Assembly: GCA_029218405.1 (NCBI GenBank) | Contig: JAQXRG010000103.1 | Coordinates: forward strand, 17,216 to 81,215 | Origin: Bacteroidales bacterium | Lineage (GTDB): Bacteria; Bacteroidota; Bacteroidia; Bacteroidales; Bacteroidaceae | Length of the DNA: 64,000 bases | Reading direction: 5' to 3' | In this document: in pieces, positions 1 to 7,603 of the stretch | Position numbering within the stretch: position 1 is the first letter of the stretch | Layout of the letters: every line of letters begins with the position of its first letter | Made by a program: the position numbers and the translations under genes | Notes under the pieces: model-generated | What the model saw: only the letters and a program-made list of their open reading frames with translations | Databases searched by the model: none | What the model was told of the DNA's origin: nothing

Positions 1-211
1 GATACTTCGCGCCCAGCGCGTTGGCCGCCGCCGTGATGGCCTGCATCTCGGCATGGGCGGTCACATCGTTCAATGTCTCGGTCAGGTTGTGCGCACGGGC
101 AATGATGCGGTCACGGCAGACCACCACCGCCCCCACGGGCACTTCGCCCCTTTCGGCCGCCTTGGCCGCCTCCTGCAGCGCCTGCCGCATGTAATACAAA
201 TCGTCCGCCAT
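1..211 (-). CDS. tadA: tRNA-specific adenosine deaminase, N-terminal part (runs off window edge)
   Basis: The 70 visible residues match the start of the TadA/cytidine deaminase fold. The zinc-binding and proton-shuttle motif HAE lies at residues 53-55 (context NDVTAHAEMQA). TadA converts adenosine 34 of tRNA-Arg to inosine in the cytoplasm. The second zinc motif (PCxxC) would lie beyond base 1 and cannot be checked. The start at 211 is supported by a GAGGAGGT ribosome-binding site at 218-225, stronger than is usual in Bacteroidota. The gene starts 4 bases after the stop of the small gene at 216-449, so the two are probably co-transcribed. Other deaminases of this family are possible, but the HAEMQA context favours TadA. 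Confidence 0.85.
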   Translation of the reverse strand, partial: MADDLYYMRQALQEAAKAAERGEVPVGAVVVCRDRIIARAHNLTETLNDVTAHAEMQAITAAANALGAKY

Positions 212-215
212 CGTC

Positions 216-449
216 TTACCTCCTCATATCATGCTCCTTGAAAAGCGTGGGATAATCCTCCTCCATGTTCTGGTGGATAAAGGACAATATCGTCTCCCGG
301 AACCAGCGCGCCTTGTTCGTTATCTGGTACTTCTCCAGGTAACGGTCCACAATCTGCACTTCTTCCTCACTCATCAGGCACACCAGCCGCTTCTTGCGGG
401 GCGGCACCGATGCTGGCACTTTCTTGCGTTTTTTTCCGTCGTTAATCAT
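216..449 (-). CDS. Small conserved basic protein, ribbon-helix-helix-like, unknown function
   Basis: This 77-residue protein has a lysine/arginine-rich N-terminus (KKRKKVPASVPPRKKRL). A predicted strand and two helices follow (VCLMSEEEVQIVDRYL and NKARWFRETILSFI), arranged like a ribbon-helix-helix DNA-binding fold. That reading is inference. I chose the start at 449 because a longer frame, to 500, would begin upstream of the TAATTTTG -7 element read on the minus strand at 459-466. It sits immediately before tadA with a 4-base gap, suggesting one transcript. No function can be assigned; a regulator or nucleic-acid-binding protein is the most natural guess. Confidence 0.7.
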   Translation of the reverse strand: MINDGKKRKKVPASVPPRKKRLVCLMSEEEVQIVDRYLEKYQITNKARWFRETILSFIHQNMEEDYPTLFKEHDMRR

Positions 450-458
450 AAGTATCGG

Positions 459-478
459 CAAAATTAATTGTAATTTTG
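459..478. promoter_or_regulatory. Back-to-back -7 elements of a divergent promoter
   Basis: TAATTTTG on the minus strand (459-466) and TAATTTTG on the plus strand (471-478) form an inverted repeat separated by 4 bases. Both match the Bacteroidota -7 consensus TAnnTTTG and point at the flanking genes (216-449 minus, 494-859 plus). Neither has a clear TTTG at the -33 distance. Confidence 0.55.
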
Positions 479-493
479 CAAAAACGCAAGAGA

Positions 494-859
494 ATGGCAT
501 TACATAATCATTTGGGAAAAGAAGGAGAGGAGGCCGCCGTCCGTTTCTTGGAAGGGAAAGGCTATGTCATCCGCCACCGCAACTGGCGCTCCGGCCATAA
601 GGAACTGGACATCGTGGCGGTGGATGGGGATACGCTGGTCGTGGCGGAAGTGAAGACCCGCCGCGACACGGACTATGGCACGCCGGAAACCGCTGTGGAC
701 AACCGGAAGATCCGCCGGATTGTCTCGTCCACCGACGCTTACCTGCGCTGTTTCGAAGTGGACCTTCCCGTCCGCTTCGATATCGTGTCGGTAGTAGGAA
801 CGGAACCGCCTTTCCACATCACCCACATCGAGGACGCCTTCCTGCCGCCGATATGGTAA
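494..859 (+). CDS. YraN-family (UPF0102) endonuclease-like protein
   Basis: The 121-residue product has the family signature: an N-terminal GKEGEEAAVRFLEGKGY segment, RNWR, then HKELDIVAVDGDTLVVAEVK, ending the conserved core with KTR. This layout (E, then D, then E-x-K) is that of a PD-(D/E)XK/Holliday-junction-resolvase-like fold. Length is normal for the family. The start at 494 is preferred over one at 476 because the -7 box covers 471-478. The biological role of YraN is not settled; a DNA-processing role is inferred from the fold. Downstream spacing to the YjbR gene is 42 bases. Confidence 0.85.
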   Translation: MALHNHLGKEGEEAAVRFLEGKGYVIRHRNWRSGHKELDIVAVDGDTLVVAEVKTRRDTDYGTPETAVDNRKIRRIVSSTDAYLRCFEVDLPVRFDIVSVVGTEPPFHITHIEDAFLPPIW

Positions 860-901
860 CAACGAATACAGACCACAACATTCATTCTCATTCACAAAAC
901 C

Positions 902-1258
902 ATGGACATAGAGACCCTCAGAGAATACTGCCTCGCGAAAAAAGCCACGCACGAAGGCTTCCCGTTCGACCAGACCACCTTGGTCTTCAAGGTGGTGGAC
1001 CGCATGTTCGCCGTCATCGACCTGGAACAGCCCAACCACGTGACCCTAAAATGCGACCCCGACTATGCGCTGGAACTGCGCGACCGCTACCACGGCGTGG
1101 AAGGCGCTTTCCATTTCAACAAGAAGTACTGGAACCAGGTGGCCCTCGACGGCGACGTGCCCGATGAGCTGCTGCGGCGGCTCATCGACCATTCCTACGA
1201 AGAAGTGCTGAAAAAATTCACCCGCAAGCAGAAGGAGGCCTACCATGCATTGTCCTGA
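902..1258 (+). CDS. MmcQ/YjbR family DNA-binding-like protein
   Basis: The product is 118 residues, typical of the YjbR family. Recognisable family features are the N-terminal REYCLAKKATHEGFPFD segment, the FAVIDLEQP strand, LKCDPDYALELRDRY and the HFNKKYWNQVALDG segment, followed by two C-terminal helices. The fold resembles a CyaY-like domain, and members are usually annotated as possible DNA-binding proteins without firm function. The gene overlaps the start of birA by 14 bases, so the two are very likely translated from the same message. Confidence 0.85.
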   Translation: MDIETLREYCLAKKATHEGFPFDQTTLVFKVVDRMFAVIDLEQPNHVTLKCDPDYALELRDRYHGVEGAFHFNKKYWNQVALDGDVPDELLRRLIDHSYEEVLKKFTRKQKEAYHALS

Positions 1259-1991
1259 ACCGCTTTTCGTGGCCCGCACGGCCTCCACCAACTCGTTCCT
1301 TGACGAGCTGTGCAACCGACAACCGCTTCCCGAACTGACCTGCGTCTATACCGCCTTCCAGAGCGACGGACGGGGACAGCGGGGCAACTCCTGGGAATCG
1401 GAAGACGGCAAGAACCTGCTGTTCAGCTTTGTGGTCTTCCCGACCTTTCTGGAGGTACGCCGCCAGTTCCGCCTCTCGCAGGTCACCGCCCTGGCCCTGC
1501 AGGAAACCTTGTCGGACTATGCGGAAGGAATCCGCATCAAATGGCCCAATGACATCTACTGGCACGACCGGAAGCTGTGCGGCACGCTCATCGAGAACGA
1601 CTGGACGGGCAGCCGCGTGAGCCGTTCCATCTCGGGAACAGGAGTCAACCTGAATCAGGAACGGTTTGTGAGCGACGCGCCCAACCCGGTATCGCTGTAC
1701 CAGATTACCGGACAGACCTACGACCCTGCCGACGTACTGCGGGCGGTGATGGAACGGATCTGCCAGTACTACCGGTTGCTGCAGGCAGGCGACGAGGAAA
1801 CCATCGCCCGCCGTTACGAGGAGCGCCTCTACCGGAGGGAGGGATGGCATCCCTACCGCGACGAGGAAGGTACGTTCCTGGCCCGCTTCGTGGACGTGGA
1901 CCCCACGGGACGGCTGCTGCTCATGGACTCGCAACAGCGCGTACGGGCCTATTATTTCAAGGAAGTCACGTTCATACACCCCCAGCCATGA
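1245..1991 (+). CDS. birA: Biotin--[acetyl-CoA-carboxylase] ligase
   Basis: This cytoplasmic enzyme activates biotin with ATP and attaches it to the lysine of biotin carboxyl carrier proteins. Visible motifs are STN at 14-16, the biotinyl-AMP loop GRGQRGNSW at 42-50, KWPNDIY at 99-105, the catalytic lysine K110 in KLCGTLIE, and GTGVNLNQ at 131-138. At 248 residues it lacks the N-terminal winged helix of bifunctional BirA repressors, so it is a ligase only. An AAGGAGG stretch lies upstream of the start, inside the preceding gene. Its stop overlaps the next start as ATGA (1988-1991), indicating translational coupling with the MATE pump. Confidence 0.93.
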   Translation: MHCPEPLFVARTASTNSFLDELCNRQPLPELTCVYTAFQSDGRGQRGNSWESEDGKNLLFSFVVFPTFLEVRRQFRLSQVTALALQETLSDYAEGIRIKWPNDIYWHDRKLCGTLIENDWTGSRVSRSISGTGVNLNQERFVSDAPNPVSLYQITGQTYDPADVLRAVMERICQYYRLLQAGDEETIARRYEERLYRREGWHPYRDEEGTFLARFVDVDPTGRLLLMDSQQRVRAYYFKEVTFIHPQP

Positions 1992-3310
1992 GCAACAGTA
2001 CCTCCTTCCACCGGCAGATTCTCGGCATCGCCTTGCCCGCCATCGTGTCAAACATCACCGTCCCCCTGCTGGGACTGGTGGACGTGGCCATCGTGGGTCA
2101 TCTCGGTGCCGCCTCCTACATCGGCGCAATTGCCGTAGGGGGCATGCTCTTCAACATGATATACTGGCTGTTCGGCTTTCTCCGCATGGGCACCAGCGGC
2201 CTGACTGCCCAAGCTTACGGACGGAAGGACCCGACAGAGGCGATGCGCCTCCTGCTCCGCTCCACCGGCATCGGCATGGCCATCGCCACCGTCCTCATCG
2301 TCCTGCAGGTCCCCCTTCGCTCCGCAGCCTTCCTGTTCGTGGATGCCAGCCCCGAAGTGCGGGAGCTGGCCACCCGCTATTTCCACATCTGCATCTGGGG
2401 CGCTCCCGCCACCTTGGGACTCTACAGCCTGACAGGCTGGTTCATCGGGATGCAGAACTCCCGTTACCCCATGCTGGTGGCCATCGCCCAGAACGTGGTG
2501 AACATCCTCGGCAGCCTGCTGTTCGTGTACGGCTGCGGCCTGAAGGTGGAAGGCGTGGCCCTCGGCACACTGATTGCCCAGTACGCCGGACTGCTGATGG
2601 CCGTCGCACTGTGGCGGCGGCGCTATGCCTCCCTGCCGTTCCCTCGGCAGGAGGTCTGGCAGCCAGCGGCCATGCGCCGCTTCTTCCAGGTGAACCGCGA
2701 CATCTTCCTCCGCACCGTCTGCTTGGTGTCCGTCATGACCTTCTTCACCGCCACCGGAGCCGCCTACGGCGATGACCTTCTGGCCGTGAACACCCTGTTG
2801 ATGCAGCTGTTCACGTTCTTCTCCTACGTGATGGATGGCTTTGCCTATGCCGGAGAGGCATTGGCGGGCAGATACACCGGTGCGGCCGACCGCGCTTCCT
2901 TCCGGCTCACCCTCCGCTCGCTGTTCCAGTGGGGCATCGGGCTGTCCGCCGCCTTCACCCTCACCTATGCGGTCGGTGGCCGTCCGTTCTTAGGACTGCT
3001 CACCGACAATGCCGAGGTACTGACCCTCGCCACCGCCTGGTTCCCCTGGGTGCTGGCCATCCCCTTTGCCGGCTTCACCGCCTTTCTCATGGATGGCATC
3101 TGCATCGGCGCCACCGCCACTCGCATCATGCTGTGGGGAGTGGCCGTCGCGTCCGTCTGCTTCTTCGCCCTCTACTTCGGGCTCCGTGCAGAATACGGCA
3201 ACCATGCTCTGTGGCTCGCGTTCATCGTCTATCTGGTTGTTCGGGGCGGTGTCAGCCTGTTCCTGACTCTCCGCAAGGAGCAGAAGAATACTCCCGTTTA
3301 TCTTTTATAG
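1988..3310 (+). CDS. MATE family efflux transporter (DinF-like)
   Basis: The 440-residue protein is strongly hydrophobic with about twelve membrane helices in two similar halves, as in MATE antiporters, which use Na+ or H+ gradients to export drugs or metabolites across the inner membrane. The family N-terminus is clear: ILGIALPAIVSNITVPLLGL then VDVAIVGHLG. A much longer upstream reading frame exists, but the ATG at 1988 fits the family start and couples to birA through ATGA. The stop at 3308-3310 lies exactly where a truncated hydrolase relic begins, so the last few residues could have been altered by that junction, although the length is normal. Confidence 0.9.
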   Translation: MSNSTSFHRQILGIALPAIVSNITVPLLGLVDVAIVGHLGAASYIGAIAVGGMLFNMIYWLFGFLRMGTSGLTAQAYGRKDPTEAMRLLLRSTGIGMAIATVLIVLQVPLRSAAFLFVDASPEVRELATRYFHICIWGAPATLGLYSLTGWFIGMQNSRYPMLVAIAQNVVNILGSLLFVYGCGLKVEGVALGTLIAQYAGLLMAVALWRRRYASLPFPRQEVWQPAAMRRFFQVNRDIFLRTVCLVSVMTFFTATGAAYGDDLLAVNTLLMQLFTFFSYVMDGFAYAGEALAGRYTGAADRASFRLTLRSLFQWGIGLSAAFTLTYAVGGRPFLGLLTDNAEVLTLATAWFPWVLAIPFAGFTAFLMDGICIGATATRIMLWGVAVASVCFFALYFGLRAEYGNHALWLAFIVYLVVRGGVSLFLTLRKEQKNTPVYLL

Positions 3311-4389
3311 AGGTGAACGAAGCTTTGCTGCGCACCGCCAACTCCGGTGGCTTCCAGCTGCTGGGCTTGGCAGACTTCCCAGGCCAGGGAAGCGCGTTCG
3401 TCGGTATCCTCGACGCCTTTTGGGAAAGCAAGGGATTGGTGACTCCCGAAAAGTTCCGCGAGTCGTGCGGACCGACCGTCCTGCTGGCCCGCCTTCCCAA
3501 GCGGACTTACGCGCCTGCCGAAACCTTTACAGCCCGGATGGACATCTACCACTTCGGTCCGCAGCGCATCAGCGGGCAACGCCTGGCATGGCGGTTGGAG
3601 GATGAGACCGGGCAGGTATTGGCCCAAGGAAAGCTGAAGGGTAAGAACGTGGAAACCGCCACGGTCGATTCGCTCGGTGAGATTTCGGTTCCGCTCTCCG
3701 CCGTCCATCGTCCCGGCAAATATACCTTGAAGGCCTGCCTGGGCGAAGTACGCAATGAATGGGACATTTGGGTCTATCCCGAAACGGACGAAGCGACCAC
3801 CGCCCCGGTCAACATCGCCCGCGAATGGAACGACCGGGTACGACAAGACCTGGAGGAAGGAAAGGACGTGCTGCTGATACCCGATGCAGCCCCCGGACGG
3901 AAAACAAAGTTCGCCAGCCACTTCTGGAACCCCATCATGTTCAACTGGAACCCCATGATTGTAGGCATCCTCATAGCCGCGGACCATCCGGCCTTCGCCG
4001 ACTTCCCCACCGATACGTACGCCGACTGGCAATGGTGGGACATCCTGAACCATGCCCGCGCGCTGGAGATGAACCGGCTGACCATGGTCACCCCGTTGGT
4101 GCAAAGCATCGACTCCTATGAGACCAACCACAAGTTAGGCATCGTGTTCGAGGCCCACGTCGGAAAAGGGCGGCTGCTGGTAGCGGCCATCGACAGGGAA
4201 AAAGACCTGGAACAACGTCCGGCGACCCGCCAGCCGTTCCGTTCTTTCATCCGTTACATGCAGTCCGACCGGTTCGCGCCTGCGGCCACTGTACCCTCCT
4301 ATCTGCTGGACGAACTGTTCAGTGCCGGTACGGATAATAAAGATGACAAGGCTCCCAACGCCGCCATGCTACAGCTGCTGAACAAATAG
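3310..4389 (+). pseudogene. C-terminal relic of a glycoside hydrolase family 2-type protein
   Basis: The open frame encodes about 360 residues resembling the C-terminal part of large GH2/sugar-binding-domain hydrolases of Bacteroidales. It has VNEALLRTANSGGFQLLGLAD, GQGSAFVGILDAFW, beta-sandwich segments (RISGQRLAWRLEDETGQVL) and a final region with NWNPMIVGILIAADHPAF. The catalytic TIM barrel and N-terminal sandwich are missing, whereas relatives are usually near 1000 residues. No signal peptide or convincing start exists; the frame simply opens out of the MATE 3' end (candidates are GTG 3313 or a much later ATG). I read this as a deletion remnant, probably not functional. The frame is uninterrupted, so the loss may be recent. 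Confidence 0.7.
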
Positions 4390-4412
4390 TTTAATTAATT
4401 TTTTTAGATGTT

Positions 4413-4443
4413 ATTGCAATATTAAATAATCTTCGTATTTTTG
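4413..4443 (+). promoter_or_regulatory. Promoter of the SusC/SusD operon
   Basis: A -33-like ATTG (4413-4416) is followed after 19 bases by TATTTTTG (4436-4443), a match to TAnnTTTG. The implied leader to the ATG at 4536 is about 85 bases. Confidence 0.7.
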
Positions 4444-4464
4444 CAAAAGTAAACTTGCGAACAG

Positions 4465-4492
4465 CCGGGGGAACCGCCAATGATTCTCCCGG
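4465..4492 (+). other. Hairpin in the susC-like 5' leader
   Basis: CCGGGGGAA (4465-4473) pairs with TTCTCCCGG (4484-4492) through 9 pairs including one G-U, with a 10-base loop. It lies between the promoter and the susC-like start and is not followed by a T-run, so it is a leader structure rather than a terminator. Function unknown. Confidence 0.5.
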
Positions 4493-4535
4493 TGGAAAGC
4501 AAGTCATAGTACTAACCCACCTAATTTACAACCGT

Positions 4536-7500
4536 ATGTTGAAACAATTCAAATCAGTAGGAACGGTGTTGTTAATGGGGGGGGGTATTCTACTGACCTC
4601 CTTCCCGTTGCATGTCTCCGCCGACACGTTGGCCTCGGCTGTAGTGCAGCAGAACAGCACTTGTAAAGGTATCGTTAAAGATGCCAAGGGCGAACCCGTG
4701 ATTGGAGCATCCATCGTCGTTAAGGGTACCACCAACGGTACCATTACCGGCATTGACGGTGATTTCACATTAACCAACGTTGCCAAAGGAAGTACCATCC
4801 AGATTTCGTACATCGGCTATGTGTCGCAGGAAATCAAGTTCAACGGACAGTCGCTGAACGTCGTGATGAAGGAAGACACGGAACTCCTGGACGAAGTCGT
4901 AGTAGTCGGTTACGGTGTGCAGAAGAAAGCCAACCTGACCGGTTCTGTGGCCAGCATCAATGCAGAGGCATTGGAATCACGTGCCGTGGCCAGCGTTTCC
5001 GCCGCATTGGCCGGTACCATGCCGGGTGTCACCAGTATCCAGACCTCGGGTGCTCCGGGCGCACAGACAGGCTCTATCACCATCCGTGGTAAGAACTCCA
5101 TCAATGCCGCAAGCCCACTGGTGATTGTTGACGGTGTGCCGGGCAGCATGAACAACATCGACCCGCAGGACATCGAATCCTTGTCTGTGCTGAAGGATGC
5201 CGCCTCATCGGCCATCTACGGTGTGCAGGCCGCCAACGGTGTCATTGTCATCACTACCAAGAAAGGAAAGAAGGGCAGCAAGGCCCAGATCAACTACTCG
5301 GGCACCGTATCGTGGTCCAGCCCGACGGCCACCCTTGACTTCCTCGGAGCGGCCGACTATGCCATCCTGTACAACGAAGCGACACTCAACGAGAACCCCA
5401 ACGCGGCGGTTCCCTATTCGGACGAAGACATCCGCCTGTTCCGCGACGGCACCGACCCCATCGGCCACCCCGACACCGACTGGTACAGCGAGGTGATGAA
5501 GAAAAGCGCCATGGAAACCCAGCACAGCCTGTCCATCAGCGGCGGTTCGGACAACACCACCTACATGGCATCTTTGGCTTACCTGTTCCAGGACGGTCTG
5601 TCACAAGAAAAGAACTATGAACGCTACAACGGACGTGTGAACATCGACTCAAAGATTGCTAAGTGGGTGAGCGTGGGAATCAACGCCTCTGCCTACCGTG
5701 GCATCAACAACGATGAATACGAGGGCTTCGGTTCGCTGCTACAGTACAGCAACCGTATCTCTCCGACGGCTCCCATCTACAAGGAAGACGGCGTGACCTA
5801 CAACTACAACGGCCTGCAGAACCCGGTGGCCCAGCAGGGAAAGACCGGTACTTACAAGCAAGTGGACCAGCAGCTGAACGCAACCGCCTACATCAACCTG
5901 ACTCCGCTGGACGGTCTGAGCATCAAGGGGGTCTATTCACTGCGCCACGACAACCAGGACCTGCGCAAGTTCAAACGCCACTATGCCTACGACAACTTCG
6001 ACTCGGGCCGTCGTGAAGGCTACCACAACTATTACAACTGGAACTGGTACACGGGCCAGCTGCTCATCAACTACAACAAGACCTTCGGCAGCCACTCCAT
6101 CGGCCTGCTGGCCGGTGCCGAATCGGTACGCTATACGTACCGCTACACCACTACCAGCCGTACGGGCGGCGGTAACGACGAACTGGGCGAATCTCTGAAC
6201 ACCCTCGACGCTTCTACGCAGAAGAACAGCGACGGTGGTTATGAGACCGCCCGCCAGTCCTACTTCGGCCGCGTGCAGTACGACTTCCAGAACAAGTACC
6301 TCTTCGAGGCCAACTTCCGTTCGGACGCTTCCTCCCGCTTCCCCAAAGACAACCGCTGGGGCTTCTTCCCCGCCTTCTCCGCCGGTTGGAGAATCTCGGA
6401 AGAATCGTTCGTGAAGGACAAGGCCGACTGGCTGAGCAACCTGAAGCTCCGTCTGGGCTGGGGTAAGACTGGTAACGAGGAGCTGAAATCAAGCGACATC
6501 TATCCTGCCGTATCTACCTACGCCTACGGCAACACCATGCTGGGCGGTGCCCTCTACTCGACCGCCTACGAGTCACGTTACGTCAACAACGCCTTGCAGT
6601 GGGCAACCGTGACCAACTACGAACTGGGTATCGAAGCCGGCTTCCTGAACAACATGCTGGGCTTCGAGCTGTCGCTCTATAAGAAAAAGACCAACGACAT
6701 GTTGCTGTACTTGCCTATCCAAGGTGTCATCGGTATGAGCGCACCAGCCCAGAACGCAGGTAGCGTGGAGAACAGAGGTTTCGACCTGAGCGTCTTCCAC
6801 AACAACCGCATCAACAAAGACTGGAGCTATGCCGTAAACCTAAACGTGGCTTATGTGAAAAATGAAATCACTGACATGTGCGGCACGGAAGGTGTGGACC
6901 CGGACAACAGCAAATACTGGCGCTTAGAAGGTTATCCCATCGGCTCGTTCTACGGCTATGTGGCCAACGGCTACTTCAACACCGAGGATGAACTGAAGAA
7001 CTATCCGAAGCGCACCGGCACCGAGAAGCTGGGTGACATCAAGTACGTGGACCGGAACGAAGACGGCAAGATTACCGCCGCCGACCGTGATGTCATCGGA
7101 AAGAACTTCCCGAGCTGGACAGGCGGTCTGAACATCAACGTGTACTACAAGGACTTCGACCTCTCCATGCTGTGGCAAGGTGCCTTCGACGTGGATGCCT
7201 ACTACACAGGCGAGGCTTCTTACGCCTTCTTCAACAGCGGAAAGGTGCTGAAGCGGCACCTTGACCGTTGGACACCTGAGCACCACGACGCTTCCTATCC
7301 GCGACTGACACGCAGCTCGCAGATTAACTTCCAGACCTCTTCGTTCTGGTTGGAGGACGCATCGTATGTACGCCTGAAGAACATCTCGTTGGGCTACAAC
7401 CTGCCGAAGTCGCTGTTGTCGAAAGTAGGCATCGAACGTGCCAAAGTCTATGTGGCCGGTGAAAACCTGCTGACTTTCTCCGGACTGGACGGACTCGATC

Positions 7501-7580
7501 CGGAATCTCCTTCCGACACCCGTGGCGCGTTCTACTCGAACGTGAAGAAAATCTCTTTAGGACTCAAAGTTACATTCTAA
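4536..7580 (+). CDS. SusC/RagA-family TonB-linked outer membrane transporter
   Basis: The 1014-residue protein has a signal peptide (about residues 1-30). A carboxypeptidase-D-like regulatory domain follows (CKGIVKDAKGEPVIGASIVV), then a TonB-box-like stretch (ELLDEVVVVGYGVQKKANL), a plug domain (about 115-225) and a beta-barrel ending in an aromatic C-terminus (LGLKVTF). Such proteins import oligosaccharides or peptides through the outer membrane, energised by TonB, with the downstream SusD as lid. The substrate cannot be read from sequence. The start at 4536 gives the signal peptide; upstream codons in the same frame precede the hairpin leader and are rejected. Nine G bases at 4577-4585 lie inside the signal-peptide coding region and could slip. 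Confidence 0.95.
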   Translation: MLKQFKSVGTVLLMGGGILLTSFPLHVSADTLASAVVQQNSTCKGIVKDAKGEPVIGASIVVKGTTNGTITGIDGDFTLTNVAKGSTIQISYIGYVSQEIKFNGQSLNVVMKEDTELLDEVVVVGYGVQKKANLTGSVASINAEALESRAVASVSAALAGTMPGVTSIQTSGAPGAQTGSITIRGKNSINAASPLVIVDGVPGSMNNIDPQDIESLSVLKDAASSAIYGVQAANGVIVITTKKGKKGSKAQINYSGTVSWSSPTATLDFLGAADYAILYNEATLNENPNAAVPYSDEDIRLFRDGTDPIGHPDTDWYSEVMKKSAMETQHSLSISGGSDNTTYMASLAYLFQDGLSQEKNYERYNGRVNIDSKIAKWVSVGINASAYRGINNDEYEGFGSLLQYSNRISPTAPIYKEDGVTYNYNGLQNPVAQQGKTGTYKQVDQQLNATAYINLTPLDGLSIKGVYSLRHDNQDLRKFKRHYAYDNFDSGRREGYHNYYNWNWYTGQLLINYNKTFGSHSIGLLAGAESVRYTYRYTTTSRTGGGNDELGESLNTLDASTQKNSDGGYETARQSYFGRVQYDFQNKYLFEANFRSDASSRFPKDNRWGFFPAFSAGWRISEESFVKDKADWLSNLKLRLGWGKTGNEELKSSDIYPAVSTYAYGNTMLGGALYSTAYESRYVNNALQWATVTNYELGIEAGFLNNMLGFELSLYKKKTNDMLLYLPIQGVIGMSAPAQNAGSVENRGFDLSVFHNNRINKDWSYAVNLNVAYVKNEITDMCGTEGVDPDNSKYWRLEGYPIGSFYGYVANGYFNTEDELKNYPKRTGTEKLGDIKYVDRNEDGKITAADRDVIGKNFPSWTGGLNINVYYKDFDLSMLWQGAFDVDAYYTGEASYAFFNSGKVLKRHLDRWTPEHHDASYPRLTRSSQINFQTSSFWLEDASYVRLKNISLGYNLPKSLLSKVGIERAKVYVAGENLLTFSGLDGLDPESPSDTRGAFYSNVKKISLGLKVTF

Positions 7581-7603
7581 CACCTTATATAATATAACGC
7601 GAT

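Noticed and set aside
1577-1987. N-terminal extension of the MATE protein
   Set aside because: It overlaps birA in another frame; the ATG at 1988 gives the family N-terminus.
4465-4500. Possible cobalamin or other known riboswitch before the susC-like gene
   Set aside because: The conserved core boxes of the cobalamin class are absent; only a simple hairpin is visible.
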